In this document: piece by piece, positions 32,742 through 41,121 of the stretch
How positions within the stretch are numbered: the stretch's first letter is position 1
Layout: every line of letters starts with the position of its first letter
Origin: Conexivisphaerales archaeon
GTDB lineage: Archaea > Thermoproteota > Nitrososphaeria > Conexivisphaerales > DTJL01
Assembly: GCA_038728585.1 (NCBI GenBank)
Contig: JAVYTR010000009.1
Coordinates: forward strand, 1 to 64,000
Reading direction: 5' to 3'
DNA length: 64,000 nt
Program-made: the position numbers and the translations under genes
Notes under the pieces: generated by a model
What the model was told of the DNA's origin: nothing
Seen by the model: only the letters and a program-made list of their open reading frames with translations
Database searches by the model: none

Positions 32742-33153
32742 ATGCGTTCAAATCCCCACCTTAATCCAGCACCTGCGTTAAAAGCCGTTCAATCGCATTG
32801 TGTCATGAACTCCGCAGACGGCATCTGCAACTATGATTATTCTCTTTCTCATGCGAAGAAACTACTTCATGATTTTGTTTCTATAAATCAGGGAGACAAA
32901 GAATTGTTCGTTGATCCTGTAGAACATCTGGCTTCTTGTGGAGTATCGAAGGGCAGGCTGGCCAAGTACATCTACCATCTAAAAAATTGCCTTGATTCTG
33001 CTTAGTTTAGAAGCCGAGAGAGCTTCTAGGCAAGATACAGAGAGGTTGATGAACAGACTGCTTTCATCGAACTATACTCCAAGCACAATCGGCGACTATG
33101 TACTCGACCTGAAGACATTCTTCAAATTCGTCAAATATGGCAACTTAACTTAG
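32742..33153 (+). pseudogene. Frameshifted N-terminal part of an archaeal tyrosine recombinase
   Basis: The first frame (32742-33005) ends GVSKGRLAKYIYHLKNC. The reading then continues in the +1 frame near 32990 as ERASRQDTERLMNRL and STIGDYVLDLKTFFKF, stopping at 33153. Together they resemble the arm and core-binding domain of archaeal integrases (helical SAM-like domain). The catalytic domain with its Arg-His-Arg-Tyr set is not recognisable downstream. The gene is dead or heavily truncated. Confidence 0.6.
32745..32773 (+). repeat. Degenerate copy of tRNA-Glu 3' end directly after the tRNA
   Basis: The sequence reads GTTCAAATCCCCACC and then, after six bases, CAGCACC. It parallels the T-arm and acceptor end of the adjacent tRNA (GTTCAAATCCCGGCC...AGCACC). 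It is probably the scar of an earlier integration. Confidence 0.4.
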
Positions 33154-33845
33154 ACAGAGACGCTCCATAAGGCCCAGAACATAGGACTGACGATCTAAGG
33201 TGATACCTGCATTGCGCATTCGAATTCATGAATCAGGAAGTCGATTCAAGTCGGAGGAATCCTGTGATCTTGACGCGCTAAACGTTTCTTTTCCTCTTAG
33301 CACGCCTTCCCAGGGGGACCCGCTAGAAGACAAAGAGCCAGCTTCCTCAAAGTCGCGCGCTAAATACTCGATTCCCATTGATAATTGTCCTACCCAATAG
33401 GGAAAAGACACACCAACAGAAATTGAATTTATCGCCAGAGTTGTGGTAGTTCGAATGAAGAGACAAGGCTTCCCTGACACGTTGGCAAGGTGCCATCAGG
33501 ACGATAATGCCATTCATATGCTGGAGCGGTAGTTGTCTCTGAGATTCAAAAAGATTACTCGTGCTTTGACTTTCCGAAAAGATCTTCCCACTGTTCACAT
33601 TATTAATGAGGCTCGAAAAATCAAAGCGTAAGTATTAATCATACGATGGATGGCCATTGGAATTCTCACGCCGCGGAGCTGTATACCGTGCCTGTGGTTT
33701 CGACTCGGCTATTCGCTTCCTTTCTCAAGATTTCAATCATTCGACCTTTGTCCCATTGCTTGTTACGCGTTATGCGGTAGAATGTTACGTAATCTAGCTT
33801 TGGAATCTTTAAATATGGGTTTAGGGTTGAAAAATTGATAACGAC
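33154..33845 (+). other. Gene-free stretch of about 690 bp within the element
   Basis: No intact coding frame is supported. A short reading around 33205-33275 contains HESGSR, faintly like the catalytic-arginine region of integrases, but it is too short to claim. A TATA box CTTTAAATATG at about 33806-33816 precedes the next gene. Confidence 0.35.
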
Positions 33846-35309
33846 ATGGCAAGGGGCAGTTTTGAACTAGCTTCGACAGTAGTTCTCTTGCTGCTCCTCG
33901 TAGTCGGGCTAATTTCGGGAATGTGGCTTGTTCCAGGTCTGCAAGTAAATTCTCATGCATACACCTCTAATTCTGTAACAACCTTCTCTGGTGGCACAGC
34001 AACTTCGCAGCATCCTGGTACACTGCTTCCTGGGTTCATCACAGCAACTTCCCAGCATCCTGGTACACTGCTTCCTGGGTTCATCACAGCAACTTCCCAG
34101 CATCCTGGTACACTGCTTCCTGGGTTCATCACAGCAACTTCCCAGCATCCTGGTACACTACTTCCAGGAACCGCCTCGAGTTCTTCTTCTGTCGATTGGG
34201 CAATCGGGGGATACAGTACGAGCACAGGTAATTCAATCGAAAGCACTGCTTGGGACAATCTTCCATCAAACCCAAGTTTGACTGGCGTGAATTACGTTCT
34301 TTTCATGGTCAATGACCCGTTTGCGAGCGTCGGTACACTAAACTATCAAGGAACAGTCTATACGATAATTGGCGTTGTTTTTCAAGGAATGATCCTTTAT
34401 TCACCTTCGACTTCCTACGCTTATCCTGACATGACAGTTATCTTCCTAATCAAATATGGAACAAACACTTACTTGGCATATAATTCATCTTCATGGGGAA
34501 ATACAAATCTCGGTTCTGGGAAGATGACAGATTCAATAAGCTATACGACCTACAATGGCGTGACTGGTTGGTGGTGGTATATCACAACCTCGGGGAGCAC
34601 TTATTACATCATGGCGATTACCTCTTCTGGGTTTTATTACAACATGGAACCAACAGGCACCACGGAGACTCCGAGTGGATTTACTTTTACTATTACAAGT
34701 GTTGGGTCCACTTCCAGTCAACAAAGTGGGGCCGACGACACTTTTGACCCGTCAGTAGCGATAGAAGTAAACGAAACAACATCTGGCAATTTTCTAAGCG
34801 ATAATCCTTTCTTCGATGCTGAAGCCAATGTTGGAAGCGGTCAGTTCTACTATTTGGGGTTCCCGTCGACCTCTGATTTCAATATTGGTCAAAACAGTCC
34901 GCCCTCTTCGGCATACGCATCTGGAGTCAAGATAGGTGCAAAGTATTACGACGAGTTTGGTACATCTTCTGGAATAGACAATTACATGCATACCTATCAG
35001 AACATTGCTGATTCGGTTGAGACACAAACCGTAACCACCGATCTCCCCAATCTTAACATTCCCTACTACTACCTCACAATGTCTGGAACTGGGAAAGGTT
35101 CTTGGTCTCTCAGCCCCGGTGATGGTTGGACAAACAACGGGCAGTTGATACAAATAACCGCTACTCCAATCGGTTGCACCACTTTCAACAAGTGGACAGG
35201 TTCAGGGACCGGTTCTTACACGGGGACGAATAACCCCGCAACTATTACGATGAATAGTAACATTTCGGAAGTTGGTTCCTTCAGTAACTACTGCTCTCCG
35301 ATAGGATGA
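33846..35309 (+). CDS. Secreted or surface protein with tandem 15-residue repeats
   Basis: Protein of 487 residues. Residues 9-31 are a hydrophobic signal or anchor helix. Residues 51-110 are four copies of a 15-residue unit (TATSQHPGTLLPGFI). A Ser/Thr/Gly/Tyr-rich beta domain follows, and the last 70 residues resemble InlB-type bacterial repeat domains (GSWSLSPGDGW, FNKWTGSGTGSYTG). It is likely extracellular and possibly adhesive or S-layer associated. Function unknown. It is carried by the tRNA-associated element, so it is probably acquired. Confidence 0.75.
   Translation: MARGSFELASTVVLLLLLVVGLISGMWLVPGLQVNSHAYTSNSVTTFSGGTATSQHPGTLLPGFITATSQHPGTLLPGFITATSQHPGTLLPGFITATSQHPGTLLPGTASSSSSVDWAIGGYSTSTGNSIESTAWDNLPSNPSLTGVNYVLFMVNDPFASVGTLNYQGTVYTIIGVVFQGMILYSPSTSYAYPDMTVIFLIKYGTNTYLAYNSSSWGNTNLGSGKMTDSISYTTYNGVTGWWWYITTSGSTYYIMAITSSGFYYNMEPTGTTETPSGFTFTITSVGSTSSQQSGADDTFDPSVAIEVNETTSGNFLSDNPFFDAEANVGSGQFYYLGFPSTSDFNIGQNSPPSSAYASGVKIGAKYYDEFGTSSGIDNYMHTYQNIADSVETQTVTTDLPNLNIPYYYLTMSGTGKGSWSLSPGDGWTNNGQLIQITATPIGCTTFNKWTGSGTGSYTGTNNPATITMNSNISEVGSFSNYCSPIG
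33996..34175 (+). repeat. Four tandem 45-bp repeats inside the surface-protein gene
   Basis: Units start at 33996, 34041, 34086 and 34131. Units 1-3 differ by one base in the part I compared (TTCGCAG against TTCCCAG), and the fourth diverges at its 3' end. Near-identity at the DNA level implies recent expansion. There are no spacers, so this is not CRISPR. Confidence 0.9.
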
Positions 35310-35380
35310 CGCTGACGAATCATCGAGCCTATTTTGAGTAGTTTGTAACATTACTTTAGTATCGGTTTCTATGTTGAGCA

Positions 35381-35432
35381 TATCGAGTTGGAGATTCGAA
35401 CCCGAAGATTCCTAATCCCAGCCGGATCACCA
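35381..35432 (+). repeat. Decayed tRNA-Glu 3'-half copy (candidate att site)
   Basis: The end AATCCCAGCCGGATCACCA matches the tRNA end AATCCCGGCCGGAGCACCA with two substitutions. Upstream blocks TCGAG, AACCCG and TTC also occur in the same order as in the tRNA, with small indels. It has no cloverleaf of its own. It marks the distal border of the putative element. Confidence 0.6.
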
Positions 35433-35693
35433 AGAGAACATCTTACTGCCAAATAACAGGATTTATACCTGCCCTCATTACATCCTTTCCCCTAGAACCG
35501 CAACCATCGGCCAGAGTCTAGAAACGTTGAGAATTCCTCGTATTCTTCCTTTCTGTTGAAGAGGTCTTGACCTTTCTTTGAGATATAAATCGAATAGCAA
35601 TTAGTTAATTAGGTAACTAGTTACCTAGATAATCTAAAAATGTTATGCCGCTGTTACTTATGTCGAGTTCGTCTCTAATCCTTACAGGTCGGT

Positions 35694-36275
35694 CTAAACA
35701 CGCCTAACCACAGCCCACCTGCTGAATATGCTCTCGTCCTCTTTCATTACTTGAAAAATGGAAAGAAGTTCTCTCCATTCATTTTCTGAAACCGCTCGGG
35801 GGTCATTCGCAAAAGGCTGCTTTGCAACCTCAACATATGCTAATGCTGAAGGTTTCATGATTCTTGACATTTCCTCAGCTGCTGCAGAATGTTCTGCCAT
35901 GCAACATATGGTTCCGTTTGAAAGGACGAAATCCACAGAATTATCTTCGATCATATGAAGGTCAGCTGCGGAACCCTTTTCAGCAATTATCACGTCATTC
36001 AGCTTTAACCTCAAAGCCTTCTCCTTAACTCTTTCAATCGCTCTTTCGTCAGAGTCGATGGCGTAAACTTTACCTCTCTTGCTGACCATTTTTGCCATTG
36101 GAATCGTATAGTAGCCCGGCCCAGATCCTATATCCGCTGCAACATAGCCTTCTTTTACAAATTCTACCAGTTTTTTCTCCGGTGGCCAGAGGAGTCTTCT
36201 AAGAGGGTTGTTCATGATAAACGGAGGAAAATGCCTATCAGGAACAATGTCATCTTTAGCTTCCTTGGTTTGCAT
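35694..36275 (-). CDS. Class I SAM-dependent methyltransferase
   Basis: Protein of about 193 residues. Motif I is VAADIGSGPGYYT, the acidic strand-2 end is YAIDSDERAI, and motif IV is VDFVLSNGTICC. A second cysteine lies beside the first in the putative acceptor region. The fold matches UbiE/arsenite-type small-molecule methyltransferases, but no substrate motif is decisive. ATG 36275 is favoured over TTG 36320 because a TATA box (GATTTAAAAAG, minus strand) is 26-28 nt upstream. Confidence 0.8.
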   Translation of the reverse strand: MQTKEAKDDIVPDRHFPPFIMNNPLRRLLWPPEKKLVEFVKEGYVAADIGSGPGYYTIPMAKMVSKRGKVYAIDSDERAIERVKEKALRLKLNDVIIAEKGSAADLHMIEDNSVDFVLSNGTICCMAEHSAAAEEMSRIMKPSALAYVEVAKQPFANDPRAVSENEWRELLSIFQVMKEDESIFSRWAVVRRV

Positions 36276-37107
36276 TCTGGAGTTTTTGTGTCTTACACTT
36301 TTTAAATCTTGCTTGGACAATTATCCTTCTTTCATCTGCTGCAAGTCCTGACAAGGGTATAGTAAAAAGAAGCCAATATGAAGACATTCTTGTGTGATAG
36401 ATTCAAGGAAATGCTTAAGCGCCAGACGCAATAATGCAGCAGATATATTCTCTGCTCGACCGGATAGCTTTGCCTTAGGAGTCGCAATCAGCGATGAATC
36501 ATCAAGCGGTTATGTTGGAAGGAATGGAACAACGCCTACAGTCTGGATTCTTACGTTCAGGTTGTTTTAGATACTGAGTATGTCTTGAGAATCTAACACG
36601 TCGTTAGAAGCTAAATGAATCTTCAATAAAACATCTTTTTGCGTTATCAAGAAAAGTACGCAAAGATTGCTGAGCTGTGCATGCTCGATTCGGATATTCT
36701 ATTTGGCATGATGTATCTAGAATCGAACGGTCACAGCTAGGCAAGAATGAAATGTTTCTTATAAGTAATGGTAGCAAGAAAGAACCGATTGAAACGATAA
36801 TTTAGCACTTCCGAAGTTCTCCGATTCGTTTCGCCTGTTTGAACTGAATAAGTAAGTTTATGCTTCGTCAGCCTTCACCAAATTAGTCGAAGAGCCTCAA
36901 AACAAGGTTTCCCAAAAATCTGTAAACCCAAGACTTATCCTTCCATGTGTCCAGCGTTGTCAGCGCGATGAACAGAGGTACACGTTTCCCCGCGACGTCT
37001 GTATGTATTGTTGTCTCTCGAACTTACCCAGCAGCTTCCAGCGTTATAATTGAAGCTCTTGGGGATCCGATTGACCTGCTGGATTATGTAACTGGAGTGG
37101 CTATAAT
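36276..37107. other. Gene-poor stretch of about 800 bp
   Basis: No intact gene is supported. Short readable islands, such as ISDESSSGYVGRNG near 36490-36530 and LGDPIDLLDYVTG near 37055-37095, lack starts and are interrupted by stops. They look like decayed coding sequence. A GGAGTGG site at the end serves the next gene. Confidence 0.35.
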
Positions 37108-37572
37108 ATGAGTCTCTTGTCAGTAGTCATTGCTTGGTTCCATATCTTCTTTGCAATAGCCTGGATAGGTTCTGCAGTATTTTTCGCATTCGTACTTACC
37201 CCTGTCCTTTCTTCTCTGTCCCAGGGGGCCAGGGGCGAATTCTTCGGAAAGGCCATACCTCGGGTGGAAAAATTTGAGATAATTGTATCGACGATGACAA
37301 TAGCGTTCGGGGCCCCACTCCCGTTTATTCTGTCTGAGCAGAGCATTTTCATCAAGGTTGGTGCAGGTTTAGGTATTCTTACGTGGTTGTTCGGAATAGC
37401 CGTGATGGCTCCGTTGTCAAAACAGCTCGTGTCTGCGATTAACGGACAGGCCAGCGGACAACTGGCAGTGGAAATTTCACGAGTGTCAAAGAAATTCGGT
37501 ATTGCTTCCTTTATCGACCTTGTTTTAATGCTGATGACCTTCAGCGCAATGGTAGCAGCGGGCTTCCTATAG
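37108..37572 (+). CDS. Four-helix membrane protein (CopD/DUF2269-like)
   Basis: Integral membrane protein of 154 residues. The first helix contains WFHIFFAIAWIGSAVFF, a histidine-bearing pattern shared with small CopD-like or DUF2269 proteins. Three further helices follow at about residues 50-68, 75-95 and 125-150. Relatives are proposed to handle copper or heme, but this is not established here. ATG 37108 follows GGAGTGG. It is isolated among non-coding sequence. Confidence 0.7.
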   Translation: MSLLSVVIAWFHIFFAIAWIGSAVFFAFVLTPVLSSLSQGARGEFFGKAIPRVEKFEIIVSTMTIAFGAPLPFILSEQSIFIKVGAGLGILTWLFGIAVMAPLSKQLVSAINGQASGQLAVEISRVSKKFGIASFIDLVLMLMTFSAMVAAGFL

Positions 37573-38311
37573 CCTTCTTATGCTTGACTACTGCAATTAC
37601 TTTTTTCTCAACTATACACTTCTTCGTTGTTGTGTCTGCTGCAAAAACTTCTTTCTTCTATCCCTCCTCGGAAACCCAAACTTCCAAGCGTCTCAGTCAC
37701 TACTACATGTCAGAATCTCATCTTGGCTAGTCTGCACAGAGAACCAGCAGAGTGGTCATCAGGCCTTTTCACATGTAATGATCCGAGTCTCGAAGGCTAT
37801 TGCACATGTAGTCTTTGTTGAGCCGAACACGAAGCTTATTATTGTGTAAATTTCGTCCTAGAGATTCGAGCGAATCATAGGTTTGCTCGTACGAGACTGA
37901 CATGAATCGTCATAAACTCCACTTCTAAATTAGAGTCACATGCTCTTTCGTAAAGTAAACTTTTATGCAATACAGTCAAGGGATTTTGTTAGGATGTGAT
38001 GTTATGGATTGCTTCCTCATTGTCCTACTACCCAAGCCAAGTGCATACAAAATCAGAGGTCGAATCTTCCAATCACATTTCTCTTGCTGTTCAACTTCAA
38101 CTGATTTTACGCTTCGGAAGAGTCTTTCATGTACCTCATGCTTTCCTATACAACCTTACGGCTTTCCACATGTTAGTTACACAGCATAGCTTTAACTAAC
38201 AGACTATGTATGCCAGAAAAGTCAATTCTGAAGCAATATTAACTTCAAATTATCCAAATTACCCATGTTTATTGCACTAGACATAAATAAATAATTTCCC
38301 AAACCATAATT
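37573..38311. other. Gene-poor stretch of about 740 bp
   Basis: Nothing convincing is encoded. An open stretch at about 37996-38199 lacks a ribosome-binding site and ends without a recognisable fold. A TATA box, CATAAATAAATAA at about 38282-38294, lies 25-26 nt before the next ATG. Confidence 0.35.
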
Positions 38312-38890
38312 ATGGCTAGAATTAATTTATCTGTAGACGAGAAGGTATTCGAAGAATTTTCATATCAAGCTCAAAGACAGAATAAGACTTTATTTGCGTT
38401 TGCAAACGAGTCTCTTTCAGTAATCTCTAAGGTTTCTTCAGAGGGAGGTTCACCTCAGCAGCTTGAAGAGCTGTGGAAAGTATCAACTGTTTGCAGGCAG
38501 GTTGATGTCATGACTTTACCGGTTGATTTCCTAGATATACTTGTGGAGAAACTTTACGAGTATGATAAAGAATGGACGCTTGACGCTTTTTCGCAGCTTG
38601 GTTCTTCTTTAGTAGGCCTCTTCAAGATGGTGGTTGGCAACGTAGAAGAGCTGGATAGTCTGGCGAAGGATTTCGCTCTCATCCTTCCTATAAAAAGGTT
38701 CAAAATAACAAGGATAAACGATTCATCAATACAGATAGATGTAATCGGTGCTGGTAGAAAGATCTACTCCACAGAATGTTCCTTTGAATTCCTGAAGTCT
38801 TTATTGAGCGGGTATGGCTGGGACATCACTGAAAAGGAGATAGGTGTTGGGACTATTAGAGCAGTCGCAACCAGACGAAACTATCCATAG
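38312..38890 (+). CDS. Unknown protein with ribbon-helix-helix-like N-terminus
   Basis: Protein of 192 residues. The start MARINLSVDEKVFEEFSYQA followed by a helix resembles a ribbon-helix-helix DNA-binding domain, though the second helix is not typical. Residues 60-192 are a helical then strand-rich domain without known motifs. The predicted mRNA is leaderless (TATA 25-26 nt upstream). It could be a transcription regulator of the island, but the evidence is limited to the N-terminal pattern. Confidence 0.6.
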   Translation: MARINLSVDEKVFEEFSYQAQRQNKTLFAFANESLSVISKVSSEGGSPQQLEELWKVSTVCRQVDVMTLPVDFLDILVEKLYEYDKEWTLDAFSQLGSSLVGLFKMVVGNVEELDSLAKDFALILPIKRFKITRINDSSIQIDVIGAGRKIYSTECSFEFLKSLLSGYGWDITEKEIGVGTIRAVATRRNYP

Positions 38891-39100
38891 CAGAAATTTG
38901 CAGAAAAAGAATCGAAGCACCAGCAATTAGGCAAGTAGTTTGAATTCATACATCATGACAGATGTGTCACTTCTACATTTTCATCATATAATATCACTTT
39001 CTCGTATGCTCTGAACTGTTTAAAAAAAGGAACGTCAGAATGCATACACCACAACGGATACTGACTTATAGACGGTTAACCTAATATATTACGAGGAAAC

Positions 39101-39472
39101 ATGCTAAGGAGTTTGGCTGAACCAGACAAAGATTCAGAGAAAGACTTGTCTGAGCGTAACCTTTCACTTTCGTCCTGCAAGCAGTCATACTCCGAACACC
39201 TGACTTTCTCTTCCCGTCACTCGAGGGAACAAAACAGCGAAGAGAGAAGAAACAAGAAGCCTGAAGACAGGCGAGAGAGGTCCAGACTTCTAGTAATTGG
39301 TCGCATCCTGAGCATGCTGGTCTTCGGAGCTTTGATCATAGACATTTCTTCAGCTGCAAGATTAGTTCTTGGAACTTTATTCCTCACATGTGGATGCTTT
39401 GATGTATTTATGAACATCCTAAGAAGAGAGAGCACCCAGGCTGAAGAAGAAGAGCTCATGCGCTACGTCTAG
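39101..39472 (+). CDS. Small membrane protein with charged N-terminal region
   Basis: Protein of 123 residues. The first 60 are highly charged and Ser-rich, the next about 45 form one or two membrane helices (LLVIGRILSMLVFGALII and LVLGTLFLTCGCFDVFM), and the tail is acidic. The start ATG has a GAGG site four bases upstream and a TATA-like AATATATTAC before it. The family is unknown. The gene is plausible but unproven. Confidence 0.45.
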   Translation: MLRSLAEPDKDSEKDLSERNLSLSSCKQSYSEHLTFSSRHSREQNSEERRNKKPEDRRERSRLLVIGRILSMLVFGALIIDISSAARLVLGTLFLTCGCFDVFMNILRRESTQAEEEELMRYV

Positions 39473-39621
39473 CAGAGTGCAGAGTTGGATTCTTACAGTT
39501 ATACGTTAGTTTTTAGCATTTAAAAAGTCATACATTCATTTCAACATACGAAATAGCATCTTACGTTCAGCTTAACGGTTAGTGTTTTATTGGCAAGCTG
39601 TGTTGTTAGTAACAGACCGTA

Positions 39622-41103
39622 ATGAGCCAAATCGATTCGTCACAAACGAAGGTTAGTTTGTTTGAAAACGTCACAACCTGCAGGTTTGTCTTCTTCTGGT
39701 CTGTTGCGTGGGGAATAGCCATCATGGCACTAAGCCCGGTAGTTGACTATCTGACCCCATTCCTGAACCCTACATACGCTAACCAGTGGACCCCAGACGT
39801 TTACTGGAGGTTGGTTCTATACTGGCATGGAGGGATATTCATCCCGTGGATAACTGCGCTGGCAGTGCTTGTATGCATGCTCTTTGACCTGAACAAAATG
39901 CATGGCTTTACAGGAAGTCTGGTGAGAGAGTCTGTCTTTGTCGGCGGATTGATTGCGCCTCCTTTGGCAGGTATAGCTGGTATCTTTGATATCTACGACA
40001 GATTTGCATTAGGTATACCGCTCTGGGCGCAGATAGCTGCCTTCCTGATAGGCGACGAGATGGCAATAGCTCTTATCGTTGCGATGGTCAACAGAGGAAG
40101 GGAGACAATCCATGGGATGAGGCGTATAGGGCTTAATTATCTGACAACGCTGATTGCAGTCTTTGCTGCACTGATGTCAGCAATTCTTGGTCACATAGCT
40201 GGATGGATAACATGGTTTGGGCCCTGGCCATCGTTTGTGCCGCAGTACATTAATTCAACTCTATATCAATCGCTCGGCTACTATAATAGCTCCGCAGTAA
40301 TAGTGTTCACTGAAAACGCTGTTGGTTCTCATTCGCATCTCATGCTTCCATCACTGATGGCAGGAGTTGTTGCGCTCGTTGCCACATACTATGGCTATGG
40401 AAAAGGTTGGAGTGCTAAGGTGAATCGCCTGGCATCAGTTGGATTCCTTGTAATGATTGTAGGGATGCTGTCAGCACTTTGGGTGTATACAGTTTCAGGC
40501 GTGGGTAATTATTCCATTCCTACACTTTTTACCAGCGATAATGGGGTGAACGGAATAGCTGCAGACGACCTTCTTACAGGACTCATAGGCCTGGGCGCCT
40601 TCTTCGTCTTTGTGTCTCTGTTATTAGCTTCCAGAAATAGTGATGTAGGTAGCATGCCAAGAAATAAAGATGTGGTCTATCTTTCGATAATCGTAGCATG
40701 GATTCTGATATACCTTGTGATACCTGTAACTGGCTACTATATCGAGCTGAATCAGACTTTCTACAGTGCCGCTGGTATTTCGTTCGACGAGGCATATTCA
40801 AGGTTCCATCAGGACTTTGGCTTCTTCGTTCTACCAGCTCTTGTTACTGTTGCCCTTGGACTTGAAATGCTGGGTATAGCTGGAAAGAGAAGCCTCTACG
40901 CTGGAGCCCTTTTGATTGCAGGAGAGCTTATTGCTTTTGTCTTCGGAGAAATGTATGCTATGGTCAGCTTGAGCAGTCTTTTCTTCTATGGGGCAATTGC
41001 TGGTGGAATTCTTATGGGCCTAGGCGCACTTGTCGGAATAGCAGCGATAGTCAGGGAGGAGAGGCCTAGCAAGACTAAAGAGTTGGTTATGGTTCAGAAG
41101 TGA
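39622..41103 (+). CDS. Polytopic membrane protein with conserved-looking histidines
   Basis: Protein of 493 residues with about 12 membrane helices. Histidines sit in striking contexts: WHGGIFIPW (69), ILGHIAGW (191), GSHSHLML (237 and 239) and FHQDFGFF (396). The HxH resembles helix X of heme-copper oxidases, but the CuB histidine pair and HPEVY motif are absent, so I do not call it an oxidase. Heme or metal binding is possible. It ends 18 bases before the TFB-like gene and lies upstream of the hydrogenase operon. Confidence 0.7.
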   Translation: MSQIDSSQTKVSLFENVTTCRFVFFWSVAWGIAIMALSPVVDYLTPFLNPTYANQWTPDVYWRLVLYWHGGIFIPWITALAVLVCMLFDLNKMHGFTGSLVRESVFVGGLIAPPLAGIAGIFDIYDRFALGIPLWAQIAAFLIGDEMAIALIVAMVNRGRETIHGMRRIGLNYLTTLIAVFAALMSAILGHIAGWITWFGPWPSFVPQYINSTLYQSLGYYNSSAVIVFTENAVGSHSHLMLPSLMAGVVALVATYYGYGKGWSAKVNRLASVGFLVMIVGMLSALWVYTVSGVGNYSIPTLFTSDNGVNGIAADDLLTGLIGLGAFFVFVSLLLASRNSDVGSMPRNKDVVYLSIIVAWILIYLVIPVTGYYIELNQTFYSAAGISFDEAYSRFHQDFGFFVLPALVTVALGLEMLGIAGKRSLYAGALLIAGELIAFVFGEMYAMVSLSSLFFYGAIAGGILMGLGALVGIAAIVREERPSKTKELVMVQK

Positions 41104-41121
41104 CCAAAAGGGTGGGGCGAA

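Larger units (their letters stand above)
32736..35432 (+). mobile_element. Remnant of an element integrated at tRNA-Glu
   Basis: The 2.7-kb segment begins right after the tRNA-Glu CCA and ends with a decayed copy of the tRNA 3' half. It carries a broken integrase next to the tRNA and one intact gene for a repeat-containing surface protein. Gene density drops sharply here compared with the preceding 32 kb. The target choice (3' end of a tRNA) is typical for archaeal tyrosine recombinases. The boundaries are inferred from the repeats. Confidence 0.6.

Noticed and set aside
33996-34175. Candidate CRISPR array (four regular repeats near a Cas4-like gene in the same window)
   Set aside because: The 45-bp units are directly adjacent with no spacers, are in frame within a long coding sequence, and lie 20 kb from the nuclease gene.
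35381-35432. A separate tRNA gene
   Set aside because: It contains a CACCA-like end and a TTCGAA loop-like string, but no acceptor, D or anticodon stems pair. It aligns as a decayed copy of the tRNA-Glu 3' half.
37996-38199. Small coding gene of 67 residues
   Set aside because: It has no ribosome-binding site or promoter, no recognisable fold and lies in a decayed region. It could be a fragment, but this is unsupported.
39622-41103. Heme-copper oxidase or NO reductase subunit I
   Set aside because: Only an HxH resembling helix X is present. The copper-site histidines and HPEVY-type motif are lacking.
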